From: Thermoleophilia bacterium
GTDB taxonomy: Bacteria; Actinomycetota; Thermoleophilia; Gaiellales; Gaiellaceae
Direction of reading: 5' to 3'
Assembly: GCA_025933895.1 (NCBI GenBank)
Contig: JAICZB010000037.1
Location: forward strand, 1 to 13,333
DNA: 13,333 nucleotides
In this document: positions 7,459 through 12,681 of the stretch, piece after piece
Layout of the letters: each line of letters starts with the position of its first letter
Position numbering within the stretch: the first letter of the stretch is position 1
Translations under genes and position numbers: made by a program
The notes under the pieces: model-generated
What the model was told of the DNA's origin: nothing
Database searches by the model: none
What the model saw: only the letters and a program-made list of their open reading frames with translations

Positions 7459-8994
7459 ATGGTGGGTCACTGGTTTCATGCTGCGGCGGACTTCGCCTTG
7501 ACCTACATGCCGCTGGCGTTCCTCCTGCTCATCGCGGTCATGGTCTGGCTGCTCTGGAAGACCGTCGGGATCATGCCGCGCACCACGCCGGCGAACATGA
7601 TCCAGGGCAGCAAGTCGCGGACGAGCTGGTCCGAGGTGGCCGGCGTCGAAGAGGTGCGGGGCGAGCTCATGGAGGTCGTCGACTTCATGCGCGACCCGAA
7701 ACGCTTCGAGCGGCTCGGCGCGAAGGTGCCCAAGGGCCTCCTCCTCTACGGGCCGCCCGGCACCGGGAAGACGCTTCTCGCGAAGGCGGTCGCGTTCGAG
7801 TCGGGCGCGAACTTCTACAGTGCCTCCGCCTCGTCGTTCGTCGAGATGTTCGCCGGTCTCGGCGCGGCGCGCATCCGCAAGCTCTTCAACGAGGCGCGGA
7901 AGAATGCGCCCGCCATCATCTTCATCGACGAGCTCGACGCCGTCGGCGCGCAGCGCTCGGGACACGGCTTCAACCGCGAGCAGGATCAGACGCTCAACCA
8001 GCTGCTCGTCGAGCTCGACGGCTTCGAGGGCGCCGAACAGGTCGTCGTGATGGGTGCGTCCAACCGGATCCAGGATCTCGACCCGGCGCTGCTACGCCCG
8101 GGCCGGTTCGACCGTCAGCTGCTGGTGCCGCCGCCCGACCTCGCCGGCCGCGAGGCGATCCTCCGCGTCCACACGCGCGGCAAGCCGCTCAACATCGACG
8201 ACGTCGATCTCGCAACCGTGGCGCGGCAGACATCGGGGCTGACGGGTGCGGAGCTCGCGAACATCTGCAACGAGGCCGCGATCAGCGCAGGTCGCCGCAG
8301 CGACCTCACGATCGACCAGAAGGACTTCGACTGGGCGCTCGAGCGGGTCGTCGCGGGCCTGCAGCAGCGCAAGGTGCTGACCGAGAAGGAGCGCCGGATC
8401 CTCGCCTACCACGAAGGCGGGCACGCGCTCATGTCGCATCTGATGAACGAGCTGTCCCCGCTGCAGAAGGTGACGATCGTCGCGCGCGGCGACGCGCTCG
8501 GCTACACGTATCACCTGCCCGAGGAGGATCGCTACCTCCACACGAAGGAAGAGCTGATCGACTGGATGATCGTCACGCTCGCCGGCCGCGCCTCCGAGGA
8601 GGTCGTCTTCGGACACGTTACGAACGGCGCCGCTAACGACCTCGAGAAGGTGACCTCGCTCGCCCGCTCGATGGTGTTCGAGTGGGGAATGTCGGAAGGC
8701 GCGTCGTCGCGAACGATGCGCGCCGACAATTACGCGCTCTCGGAGGAGACGAAGCGTCTGCGCGACAGCGAGCAGGCGCGGCTCACGGACGGCGCGTACG
8801 AGGAGTCGCTGCGACTGATCAAGAAGCACCGTGCGTCCCTCGACCGGCTCGCGGCTGCGCTGCTCGAGAAGGAGACGCTCGTACGCGAGGACGTGCTCGA
8901 GATCCTCGGCGGCATCGAGCCCGAGTCGCGCGCCTCGGACGCCGTCGGCGTCCCGCAGGTCGTCGCCGCCAGACCCGGCAGCCTGCCTGCCTAG
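7459..8994 (+). CDS. Short FtsH-type membrane AAA+ zinc metalloprotease
   Basis: ATP-dependent membrane protease of the FtsH/M41 family, 511 residues; such proteases unfold and degrade membrane and damaged proteins. A single hydrophobic segment at about 12-31 is followed by the AAA module: Walker A GPPGTGKT (98-105), Walker B FIDELD (155-160), pore motif FVEMFAGLGA, second region of homology from N202, and arginine fingers R216/R219 in RPGRFDR. The protease domain has zinc-binding H318-E-G-G-H322 and the third ligand D394 in GAANDLEKVT. Typical FtsH is about 600-650 residues with two membrane spans around an extracytoplasmic domain; here the second span and that domain are missing. A TGA in frame at 7447-7449 excludes a longer N-terminus. 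It follows ligD by 46 nt. Proteolytic residues are intact, so activity is likely. Confidence 0.93.
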   Translation: MVGHWFHAAADFALTYMPLAFLLLIAVMVWLLWKTVGIMPRTTPANMIQGSKSRTSWSEVAGVEEVRGELMEVVDFMRDPKRFERLGAKVPKGLLLYGPPGTGKTLLAKAVAFESGANFYSASASSFVEMFAGLGAARIRKLFNEARKNAPAIIFIDELDAVGAQRSGHGFNREQDQTLNQLLVELDGFEGAEQVVVMGASNRIQDLDPALLRPGRFDRQLLVPPPDLAGREAILRVHTRGKPLNIDDVDLATVARQTSGLTGAELANICNEAAISAGRRSDLTIDQKDFDWALERVVAGLQQRKVLTEKERRILAYHEGGHALMSHLMNELSPLQKVTIVARGDALGYTYHLPEEDRYLHTKEELIDWMIVTLAGRASEEVVFGHVTNGAANDLEKVTSLARSMVFEWGMSEGASSRTMRADNYALSEETKRLRDSEQARLTDGAYEESLRLIKKHRASLDRLAAALLEKETLVREDVLEILGGIEPESRASDAVGVPQVVAARPGSLPA

Positions 8995-9000
8995 GCGTCG

Positions 9001-9702
9001 CTAGCCGGTCAGGTTGGTGATGTCGATCGCGTCGCTCGGCGCCGACAGCGAGACGGACTTGTTCCAGGCGTCGAACGTGATCCGTCCGGACTGCTTCTTG
9101 TTGCCGCCGGCGAGCGCGAGCGGGTACGGCTTGCCTGTCGCCGCGACGTAGAGCCGGCTGTCGTCCGAGGTGTCCCGGATCACGACCGCCGGTTGCCCCC
9201 GGTACGTCTTCTTGCCGTCGTTGACGAGCTTGCCGTGATTCGAGCTGATCTGGGCGAAGAGCCCGCCGATGCTCGCGAGCGCTGCGAAGGAGCGGAACCG
9301 CTTGCTGGTGGCCGACGCCTTGACCCACCTGCCGTGGATGAGCTGTGCGATCGCAGAACCGGCGAAGTGCTTGAGGAATGCGTCGCTGCCCTTGATGTAG
9401 GCGGTATCGCCGATCTTGACGAGATCGAACTGGAGGCCGCTGATCGACACCGAGCCCTTCGCGCCCTTGTTCCGAACAGTCGAGATGTCGAGCGTGAACG
9501 GCGTTCCGCTCGCGACGAGGCTCCCCGAGACGTGCGCGGAGCTCGCGCTCGTCGCCGCGGATCTCGCGTCCGTGAAGACCTGGTCGGCCGGCTTCGACGC
9601 CTCGCCGTTCGGCTTCGCGGCCTTGCCGCTGCTGCCGCCGCTGCTGCCGCAGCCGGCCAGCAGTACGGCCGTCAGGACGAGGGCGAAGGCCGGGGCACGC
9701 AT
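9001..9702 (-). CDS. Predicted lipoprotein, LppX/LprG-like (LolA-type) family
   Basis: Secreted lipoprotein of 233 residues. The signal peptide MRAPAFALVLTAVLLAGC ends in a clear lipobox LAGC with C18 as the lipidated cysteine, followed by a Ser/Gly linker. The rest is rich in beta-strand-like stretches: VSGSLVASGTPFTLDIS, GSVSISGLQFDLVKIGDTAY, TYRGQPAVVI, LYVAATGKPYPLAL and ITFDAWNKSVSL. The ordering (VSG strand, then a small-molecule-independent SG repeat, then ATGKPYP and a closing FDxWN strand) resembles the mycobacterial LppX/LprAFG lipid-carrier lipoproteins. That resemblance is from memory and only moderately certain, and no ligand can be named. The start at 9702 was chosen because it places the signal peptide correctly; the earlier in-frame ATG at 9762 would overlap the epimerase gene. 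The gene converges on the FtsH-like gene, with 6 nt between stops. Confidence 0.82.
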   Translation of the reverse strand: MRAPAFALVLTAVLLAGCGSSGGSSGKAAKPNGEASKPADQVFTDARSAATSASSAHVSGSLVASGTPFTLDISTVRNKGAKGSVSISGLQFDLVKIGDTAYIKGSDAFLKHFAGSAIAQLIHGRWVKASATSKRFRSFAALASIGGLFAQISSNHGKLVNDGKKTYRGQPAVVIRDTSDDSRLYVAATGKPYPLALAGGNKKQSGRITFDAWNKSVSLSAPSDAIDITNLTG

Positions 9703-9723
9703 CGTCGCCGCGAGTCTTTCAAA

Positions 9724-9729
9724 TACGAT
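9724..9729 (+). promoter_or_regulatory. Probable -10 box of the methylmalonyl-CoA epimerase gene (leaderless)
   Basis: TACGAT lies 6 nt before the GTG at 9736, the same geometry as at the SSI-like gene and accD. No good -35 was seen, and no Shine-Dalgarno precedes the GTG. The box lies in the 33-nt gap to the divergent lipoprotein gene. Confidence 0.4.
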
Positions 9730-9735
9730 CGACGC

Positions 9736-10146
9736 GTGGAGACGCCGAGCTCTGTGCACCATGTCGGTCTAGCGGTCGAGGATCTCGACGGCGCTCTGGA
9801 CACGTACGAGCGTCTCTTCGGAGCCCGGCTGGAGCACCGCTCGCGCGTCGAGGAGCAGGGTGTCGAGGCCGCGTCGATCCGGGTGGGCGAGAGCAGGCTC
9901 GAGCTCCTAGGCGCACTCGGCGACGAGACGCCCGTCGGGCGCTTTCTCGCGAGCCGCGGGCCCGGGATGCATCACGTCGCGTACGAGGTCGCAGACATCG
10001 GCGCCGCGCTCGCGCATCTGTCGGACGCGGGCGCCGAGCTGATCGACGAGACCCCACGCAAAGGTATGTTCGGCCTCGAGGTCGCCTTCGTCCATCCCGA
10101 CTCCGTCCACGGCGTCCTCTCGGAGGTGGTCTGCGCAGGTGGCTGA
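9736..10146 (+). CDS. mce: Methylmalonyl-CoA epimerase (VOC superfamily)
   Basis: Converts (S)- to (R)-methylmalonyl-CoA, linking propionyl-CoA carboxylase to B12-dependent methylmalonyl-CoA mutase in propionate and odd-chain or branched substrate breakdown. The 136 residues form two vicinal-oxygen-chelate repeats. The first opens with VHHVGLAVEDLDGALDTYERLFG, and metal-site candidates are H9, the Glu of RLELLG, H79/H80 in GMHHVAYEV, and E130 in GVLSEVV. NPDS-like HPDSVHGVL near the end is typical of epimerases, which favours this over a generic glyoxalase. The GTG at 9736 puts the first conserved His at residue 8-9, as usual. The downstream small gene overlaps its end by 8 nt. No mutase or carboxylase gene is in the window. 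Confidence 0.85.
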   Translation: METPSSVHHVGLAVEDLDGALDTYERLFGARLEHRSRVEEQGVEAASIRVGESRLELLGALGDETPVGRFLASRGPGMHHVAYEVADIGAALAHLSDAGAELIDETPRKGMFGLEVAFVHPDSVHGVLSEVVCAGG

Positions 10147-10369
10147 CGAGCGCGTACGGATCGAGATCGGGTTCGCCGGGGGGCAGATCGTCGCCAGCTT
10201 CGTCGAGGCGCGCTCGGCGGACGAGCTCGAGTCGGCCCTCGGCTCGACCGGCGCCGGAAAACCGGTCGTCGTGCTCGAGACGGAGGACGGCCCGCTCCAC
10301 GTGGTCGTCGCGCATGTCGCGTACTACAAGCGAATCGTCCGGGCCGGCCGGGTGGGCTTCGGCTCCTAG
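10139..10369 (+). CDS. Small conserved hypothetical protein, DUF3107-like
   Basis: A 76-residue protein without catalytic motif, signal or membrane segment. It begins with a strand-like ERVRIEIGF and ends with VAYYKRIVRAGRVGFGS. This general plan (N-terminal IEIG strand, an SADEL helix, and a terminal RVGFG) resembles the small actinobacterial family DUF3107, whose function I do not know; the assignment is from memory and tentative. The GTG lies inside the epimerase gene, with a good Shine-Dalgarno GGAGGTGG at 10122-10129 and 9-nt spacing, so the two are translated together. It might instead be a lineage-specific protein working with the epimerase. Confidence 0.7.
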   Translation: MADERVRIEIGFAGGQIVASFVEARSADELESALGSTGAGKPVVVLETEDGPLHVVVAHVAYYKRIVRAGRVGFGS

Positions 10370-10421
10370 GCCGCCGCTCCGCGAGTTAGCTCAGGTGCGG
10401 TCTCGGGGAAACGAGGCTGGG

Positions 10422-11003
10422 ATGGCTTCTCCCACCGAGCGTGTGGCTGCGCGCGAGTCGACCGAACACGTTCGGGAGCTCGTGGCGCGCGGCCAGCAGG
10501 GCGACCGCGACGCGCTCGAGGAGCTGTACCTCATCCACTTCGACCGGATCTACAGTTACCTCCACGTCAGCGTCGGCAACCGCCACGACGCCGAGGACCT
10601 CACGACGCAGACCTTCCTCAAGATGCTGGAGAAGATCGGCAGCTTCAAGTGGCAGTCGGCGCCGTTCTCGGCCTGGCTGTTCCGGATCGCCCACAACCTC
10701 GCCATGGACCACTTCCGCTCGCGGCGCCGCTGGCAGCCCGAGGAGGAGGTTTCCGAGCCACCGGGCGAGGAGGAGCCGTCCGCCGAGCTCGCGGCGATGC
10801 AGACGATCGGCCGCGAGTCGATGCTGAAGCTCATCGACCGCCTCTCGCCCGAGCAGCAACAGGTGCTGACGCTGAAGTTCGTCTTCAACCTCCCGAACGC
10901 GGAGGTGGCGGCGATTCTCGACAAGACGGAAGGGGCGATCAAGTCGCTGCAGCACCGCGCGCTCGTCTCGCTCCAGAAACAGATCGCCCACCAGGAGGCG
11001 TAG
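10422..11003 (+). CDS. ECF-type sigma-70 family RNA polymerase sigma factor
   Basis: Alternative sigma factor of 193 residues that would direct RNA polymerase to a stress or developmental regulon. Region 2 (about 30-105) includes HDAEDLTTQTFLKMLEKIGSF and the DNA-melting/-10 recognition segment WLFRIAHNLAMDHFRSRRR. An acidic linker (EEEVSEPPGEEEPSAE) joins it to region 4 (about 135-187) with the helix-turn-helix LPNAEVAAILDKTEGAIKSL for -35 recognition. Region 3 is absent, as in ECF factors. The pattern around GSFKWQSAPFSAWL is reminiscent of BldN-like ECF factors; I hold this loosely. The ATG at 10422 has a GAGG-containing leader (CGAGGCTGGG) and suits the family's N-terminus better than the ATG at 10314, which would run into the upstream gene. 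No anti-sigma gene is adjacent: the next gene is a YchF-like GTPase. Confidence 0.9.
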   Translation: MASPTERVAARESTEHVRELVARGQQGDRDALEELYLIHFDRIYSYLHVSVGNRHDAEDLTTQTFLKMLEKIGSFKWQSAPFSAWLFRIAHNLAMDHFRSRRRWQPEEEVSEPPGEEEPSAELAAMQTIGRESMLKLIDRLSPEQQQVLTLKFVFNLPNAEVAAILDKTEGAIKSLQHRALVSLQKQIAHQEA

Positions 11004-11012
11004 CCGCCCGGC

Positions 11013-11018
11013 TAGCCT
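11013..11018 (+). promoter_or_regulatory. Probable -10 box of the ychF-like gene (leaderless)
   Basis: TAGCCT ends 7 nt before the GTG at 11026 in the 22-nt gap after the sigma-factor gene. It fits the TANNNT pattern seen before other genes here. No Shine-Dalgarno is present in the gap. Confidence 0.3.
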
Positions 11019-11025
11019 CCCGCGC

Positions 11026-11949
11026 GTGGCGCTGGAGGTCGGGATCGTAGGGCTGCCGAGCTCGGGGAAGACGACGCTCTTCCGTGCGCTCACGCGTGCC
11101 GAGACGCATGGCTCCGGCAAGGAGCACGTCGGGATGGCGCAGATCCCGGACGAGCGGCTCGACAGGCTCGCGGAGACGGTCGGCGCGCGGAAGGTCACGC
11201 CGGCGGCGGTGCGTGTCGTCGACGTTCCGGGGACGGGGCCTCAGCTGCTCGGCAACTTGCGGCAGGTCGACGCGCTGCTCGTCGTGCTCGACGGGTTCTC
11301 CGGCACGTGCGTCCCCGCCGACGACCTCGAGACGCTGAAGCTCGAGCTGCTCGTCGCCGACCGCGATCACGTCGAGCGGCGACTGGAGCGCGTCGGCAAG
11401 CAGGCGAAGTCGGGGGACGCGCGCCTCAGGGCGGAGGCAGCCGAGCTCGAGCGGCTCCTTGCACACCTCGACGCGGGCCGGACGCTCGCGGAGTGGGAGG
11501 GCGAGTTGCCCCCGGAGCTCGAGCCGCTCACGACGAAGCCGCTGCTCGAGCTCGTCAACGGAGCCGACGGCATCGATCTCCAGCTCGAGGCCGAGCTCTC
11601 GGAGCTGGCGCCGGAGGAAGCCGCGGAGTTCCGCGGCGGCGGCGAGTCTGCGCTCGGCGAGATCGTGCGGCGGCTGGTCGAGACGCTCGACCTGATCACG
11701 TTCTTCACCGCGGGCGAGAAAGAGACACGCGCCTGGACGCTCCGGCGCGGCGAGTCCGCGCTCGACGCTGCGGAGACGATCCACTCCGACATCGCGCGCG
11801 GGTTCATCCGCTGCGAGGTCGTGCGCTGGGACGATCTCGTCGCCGCGGGCGGCCACGCGAATGCGGCCCGGGCGGGGAAGCAGCGCCTCGAGGGCAAGAC
11901 GTACGTGGTCGAGGACGGCGACGTCCTCAACGTCCGCTTCAACGTCTGA
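11026..11949 (+). CDS. Shortened, divergent YchF/OLA1-like P-loop NTPase
   Basis: Obg-superfamily P-loop NTPase; YchF binds ATP or GTP, associates with ribosomes and is linked to stress responses. The N-terminus carries the P-loop GLPSSGKTT (9-17), and the middle has DVPG as a G3-like motif. The C-terminus is clearly the YchF TGS region: LITFFTAGEKETRAWTLR, HSDIARGFIRCEV, then EGKTYVVEDGDVLNVRFNV with the canonical RFNV end. At 307 residues it is about 55 shorter than the usual 363. Compared with E. coli YchF it lacks the switch-I-like NFPFCTIEPN stretch and the KGASKGEGLGN switch-II stretch, and the base-recognition motif reads NGAD. These losses suggest a paralogue with altered nucleotide handling. 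The GTG start is 22 nt after the sigma-factor stop. Confidence 0.85.
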   Translation: MALEVGIVGLPSSGKTTLFRALTRAETHGSGKEHVGMAQIPDERLDRLAETVGARKVTPAAVRVVDVPGTGPQLLGNLRQVDALLVVLDGFSGTCVPADDLETLKLELLVADRDHVERRLERVGKQAKSGDARLRAEAAELERLLAHLDAGRTLAEWEGELPPELEPLTTKPLLELVNGADGIDLQLEAELSELAPEEAAEFRGGGESALGEIVRRLVETLDLITFFTAGEKETRAWTLRRGESALDAAETIHSDIARGFIRCEVVRWDDLVAAGGHANAARAGKQRLEGKTYVVEDGDVLNVRFNV

Positions 11950-11953
11950 AGGC

Positions 11954-11979
11954 GCCGGCGGGTCGTACGCCCCGCCGGC
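11954..11979. terminator. GC-rich hairpin between convergent genes (probable bidirectional terminator)
   Basis: GCCGGCGGG (11954-11962) pairs perfectly with CCCGCCGGC (11971-11979) across an 8-nt loop. It lies 4 nt after the ychF-like stop and 9 nt beyond the stop of the reverse-strand cysteine-rich minigene, so it could end both transcripts. There is no U-run on either side, so it is not a textbook intrinsic terminator. Confidence 0.55.
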
Positions 11980-11988
11980 ACGTGCTGT

Positions 11989-12045
11989 TCAGCAGCAGCC
12001 GGTCTCGCCGCCGCAGCAATCGTCGCAGCAGTCGTCACGTCTCAT
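11989..12045 (-). CDS. Cysteine-rich 18-residue micropeptide divergent from arsR
   Basis: Reverse-strand minigene encoding MRRDDCCDDCCGGETGCC. Six of 18 residues are Cys, arranged as three CC pairs, the first two forming CCDDCC, the CCxxCC tetracysteine pattern known to bind arsenicals tightly in engineered tags. Evidence that it is translated: a near-perfect Shine-Dalgarno GGAAGGAGG at 12060-12052 with 6-nt spacing to the ATG at 12045. It is divergent from an ArsR-type metalloid repressor across an A/T-rich promoter gap, and a hairpin lies just after its stop. No gene lies downstream on the same strand before 9702, so a Cys-codon attenuation leader is unlikely. A role as an arsenic or soft-metal binding peptide is inference, and I know no named family for it. 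Confidence 0.6.
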   Translation of the reverse strand: MRRDDCCDDCCGGETGCC

Positions 12046-12051
12046 AGCATG

Positions 12052-12060
12052 CCTCCTTCC
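12052..12060 (-). promoter_or_regulatory. Strong Shine-Dalgarno of the cysteine-rich micropeptide
   Basis: GGAAGGAGG on the reverse strand contains the full AGGAGG core with 6 nt to the ATG at 12045. A second ATG at 12050 is only 1 nt from it and would encode just Met-Leu before a stop that overlaps the real start. This is the strongest ribosome binding site noticed in the window and the main reason for calling the minigene. Confidence 0.7.
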
Positions 12061-12099
12061 ATCGATTGACGTCGATACACTATATTGAGATAGATCGAT
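12061..12099. promoter_or_regulatory. Divergent promoter/operator region between the micropeptide and arsR
   Basis: This A/T-rich island holds several inverted repeats suited to a dimeric ArsR repressor: ATCGA-N6-TCGAT (12061-12076), with GACGTC at its centre (12068-12073), and a second ATCGAT at 12094-12099, 33 bp from the ATCGAT at 12061, i.e. about three helical turns. On the reverse strand TATAGT (12084-12079) is a good -10 box for the micropeptide; no clear -35 was found. TATATT (12081-12086) could serve as -10 for arsR. Both promoters would then lie within the repeats, so one repressor could control both directions. Binding is inferred. Confidence 0.5.
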
Positions 12100-12415
12100 G
12101 AAGGCATTGCCAGTCCTCTGCTGCGGTCCCGCGACCGAGCCTCTCGACCCCGATGCGAGGGAGACGCTCGCGGCTCGGTTCCGCGCGCTCTCCGATCCGA
12201 CGCGTGTTGCGATCGTGAACCGGCTCGCCTCGGTGGACGAGTGCTGCGTCTGCGACCTCAACGCGGCTTTCGAGCTCTCGCAGCCGACGATCTCCCACCA
12301 CCTCAAGGTGCTGCGCGACGCGGGCCTCGTCGAGTCGAGCCGCCGCGGCACCTGGGCGTACTACCGGCTCGTGCCCGACGCGGTTCGCGAGTTGCGCAAT
12401 ACGCTCGGTGGATGA
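12098..12415 (+). CDS. arsR: ArsR/SmtB-family metalloid-responsive repressor
   Basis: Winged-helix repressor of 105 residues that would release its operator on binding As(III) or Sb(III). The order is an N-terminal C8C9GP, helices with FRALSDPTRVAIVNRL, the sensor loop E48-C49-C50-V51-C52-D53-L54, the recognition helix-turn-helix LSQPTISHHLKVLRDAGLV (about 60-78), and the wing RRGTWAYYRLVPDA. The CVCDL sensor is the As(III) motif of E. coli ArsR, though the third E. coli Cys is Asn here. The N-terminal CC pair matches the Corynebacterium ArsR site, which uses two adjacent N-terminal Cys plus one in the sensor helix. Both kinds of ligand are thus present. The ATG at 12098 has only a weak GAGA leader. 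Its stop overlaps the next gene (ATGA), and the usual arsenite pump or arsenate reductase is not seen beside it. Confidence 0.92.
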   Translation: MKALPVLCCGPATEPLDPDARETLAARFRALSDPTRVAIVNRLASVDECCVCDLNAAFELSQPTISHHLKVLRDAGLVESSRRGTWAYYRLVPDAVRELRNTLGG

Positions 12416-12681
12416 CGCGCGTCTTCGTCGGCGGGCACGGTGCTCTCGCCGCCGCGCTTTCTGGCGGGCGGTTCGTCGGGCCGGCTCCCGAGGAGGCCGT
12501 CGTGGAGGCGATCGAGGAGCTCGACGTCCCGTTTCCTCCTCGCGTCGACTCGCCGGCCCCCGGCGACCTCGTCGTCGACACCGACTCCTGGAACCTGCCT
12601 GACCCCGTCGGGCTCTGCCTCGAGGAGGTACGCGAGTTGCGCGCCGTGATCGAGAGCCGGGTGGCTAGCCTCCCGCGGTGA
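12412..12681 (+). CDS. Hypothetical 89-residue protein coupled to arsR
   Basis: I do not recognise this protein. It starts at an ATG overlapping the arsR stop (ATGA at 12412-12415) and keeps the strong G/C bias at third codon positions of a real gene. It opens with a strand-like MTRVFVGGHGALAAAL, continues through an acidic helix (PEEAVVEAIEELD) and a Pro-rich middle, then SPAPGDLVVDTDSWNLPDPVG and a C-terminal helix LCLEEVRELRAVIESRV. It has one cysteine and no signal peptide, membrane segment or metal motif, so it does not look like an arsenic pump, reductase or methyltransferase. Its last 17 bases overlap the end of the convergent transporter gene. Coupling suggests it shares ArsR regulation. 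Confidence 0.65.
   Translation: MTRVFVGGHGALAAALSGGRFVGPAPEEAVVEAIEELDVPFPPRVDSPAPGDLVVDTDSWNLPDPVGLCLEEVRELRAVIESRVASLPR

Noticed and set aside
9620..9656. CTGCTGCCGC-type short repeats
   Set aside because: They encode the Ser/Gly linker after the lipoprotein lipobox, a common low-complexity stretch and not a separate repeat element.
9193..9735. Long N-terminal extension of the epimerase frame
   Set aside because: It runs opposite the lipoprotein gene and has low-complexity composition; the epimerase fold begins at the GTG at 9736.
10385..10394. GTTAGCTCAG, resembling a tRNA D-arm segment
   Set aside because: No acceptor stem, anticodon arm or T-loop can be assembled around it in the 52-nt gap.
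11989..12045. Micropeptide as a cysteine-codon attenuation leader
   Set aside because: No same-strand gene follows: the next element is a hairpin and the convergent ychF-like gene, so there is nothing for it to attenuate.
12048..12050. Alternative reverse-strand ATG at 12050 for the micropeptide
   Set aside because: It encodes only Met-Leu before a stop and sits 1 nt from the Shine-Dalgarno; the ATG at 12045 has proper spacing.
12666..12680. TAGCCT followed by 6 nt and GTG on the forward strand, like a leaderless start
   Set aside because: The forward frame stops after about 35 codons and lies opposite the clearly coding transporter gene; it shows that the TANNNT pattern can occur by chance.
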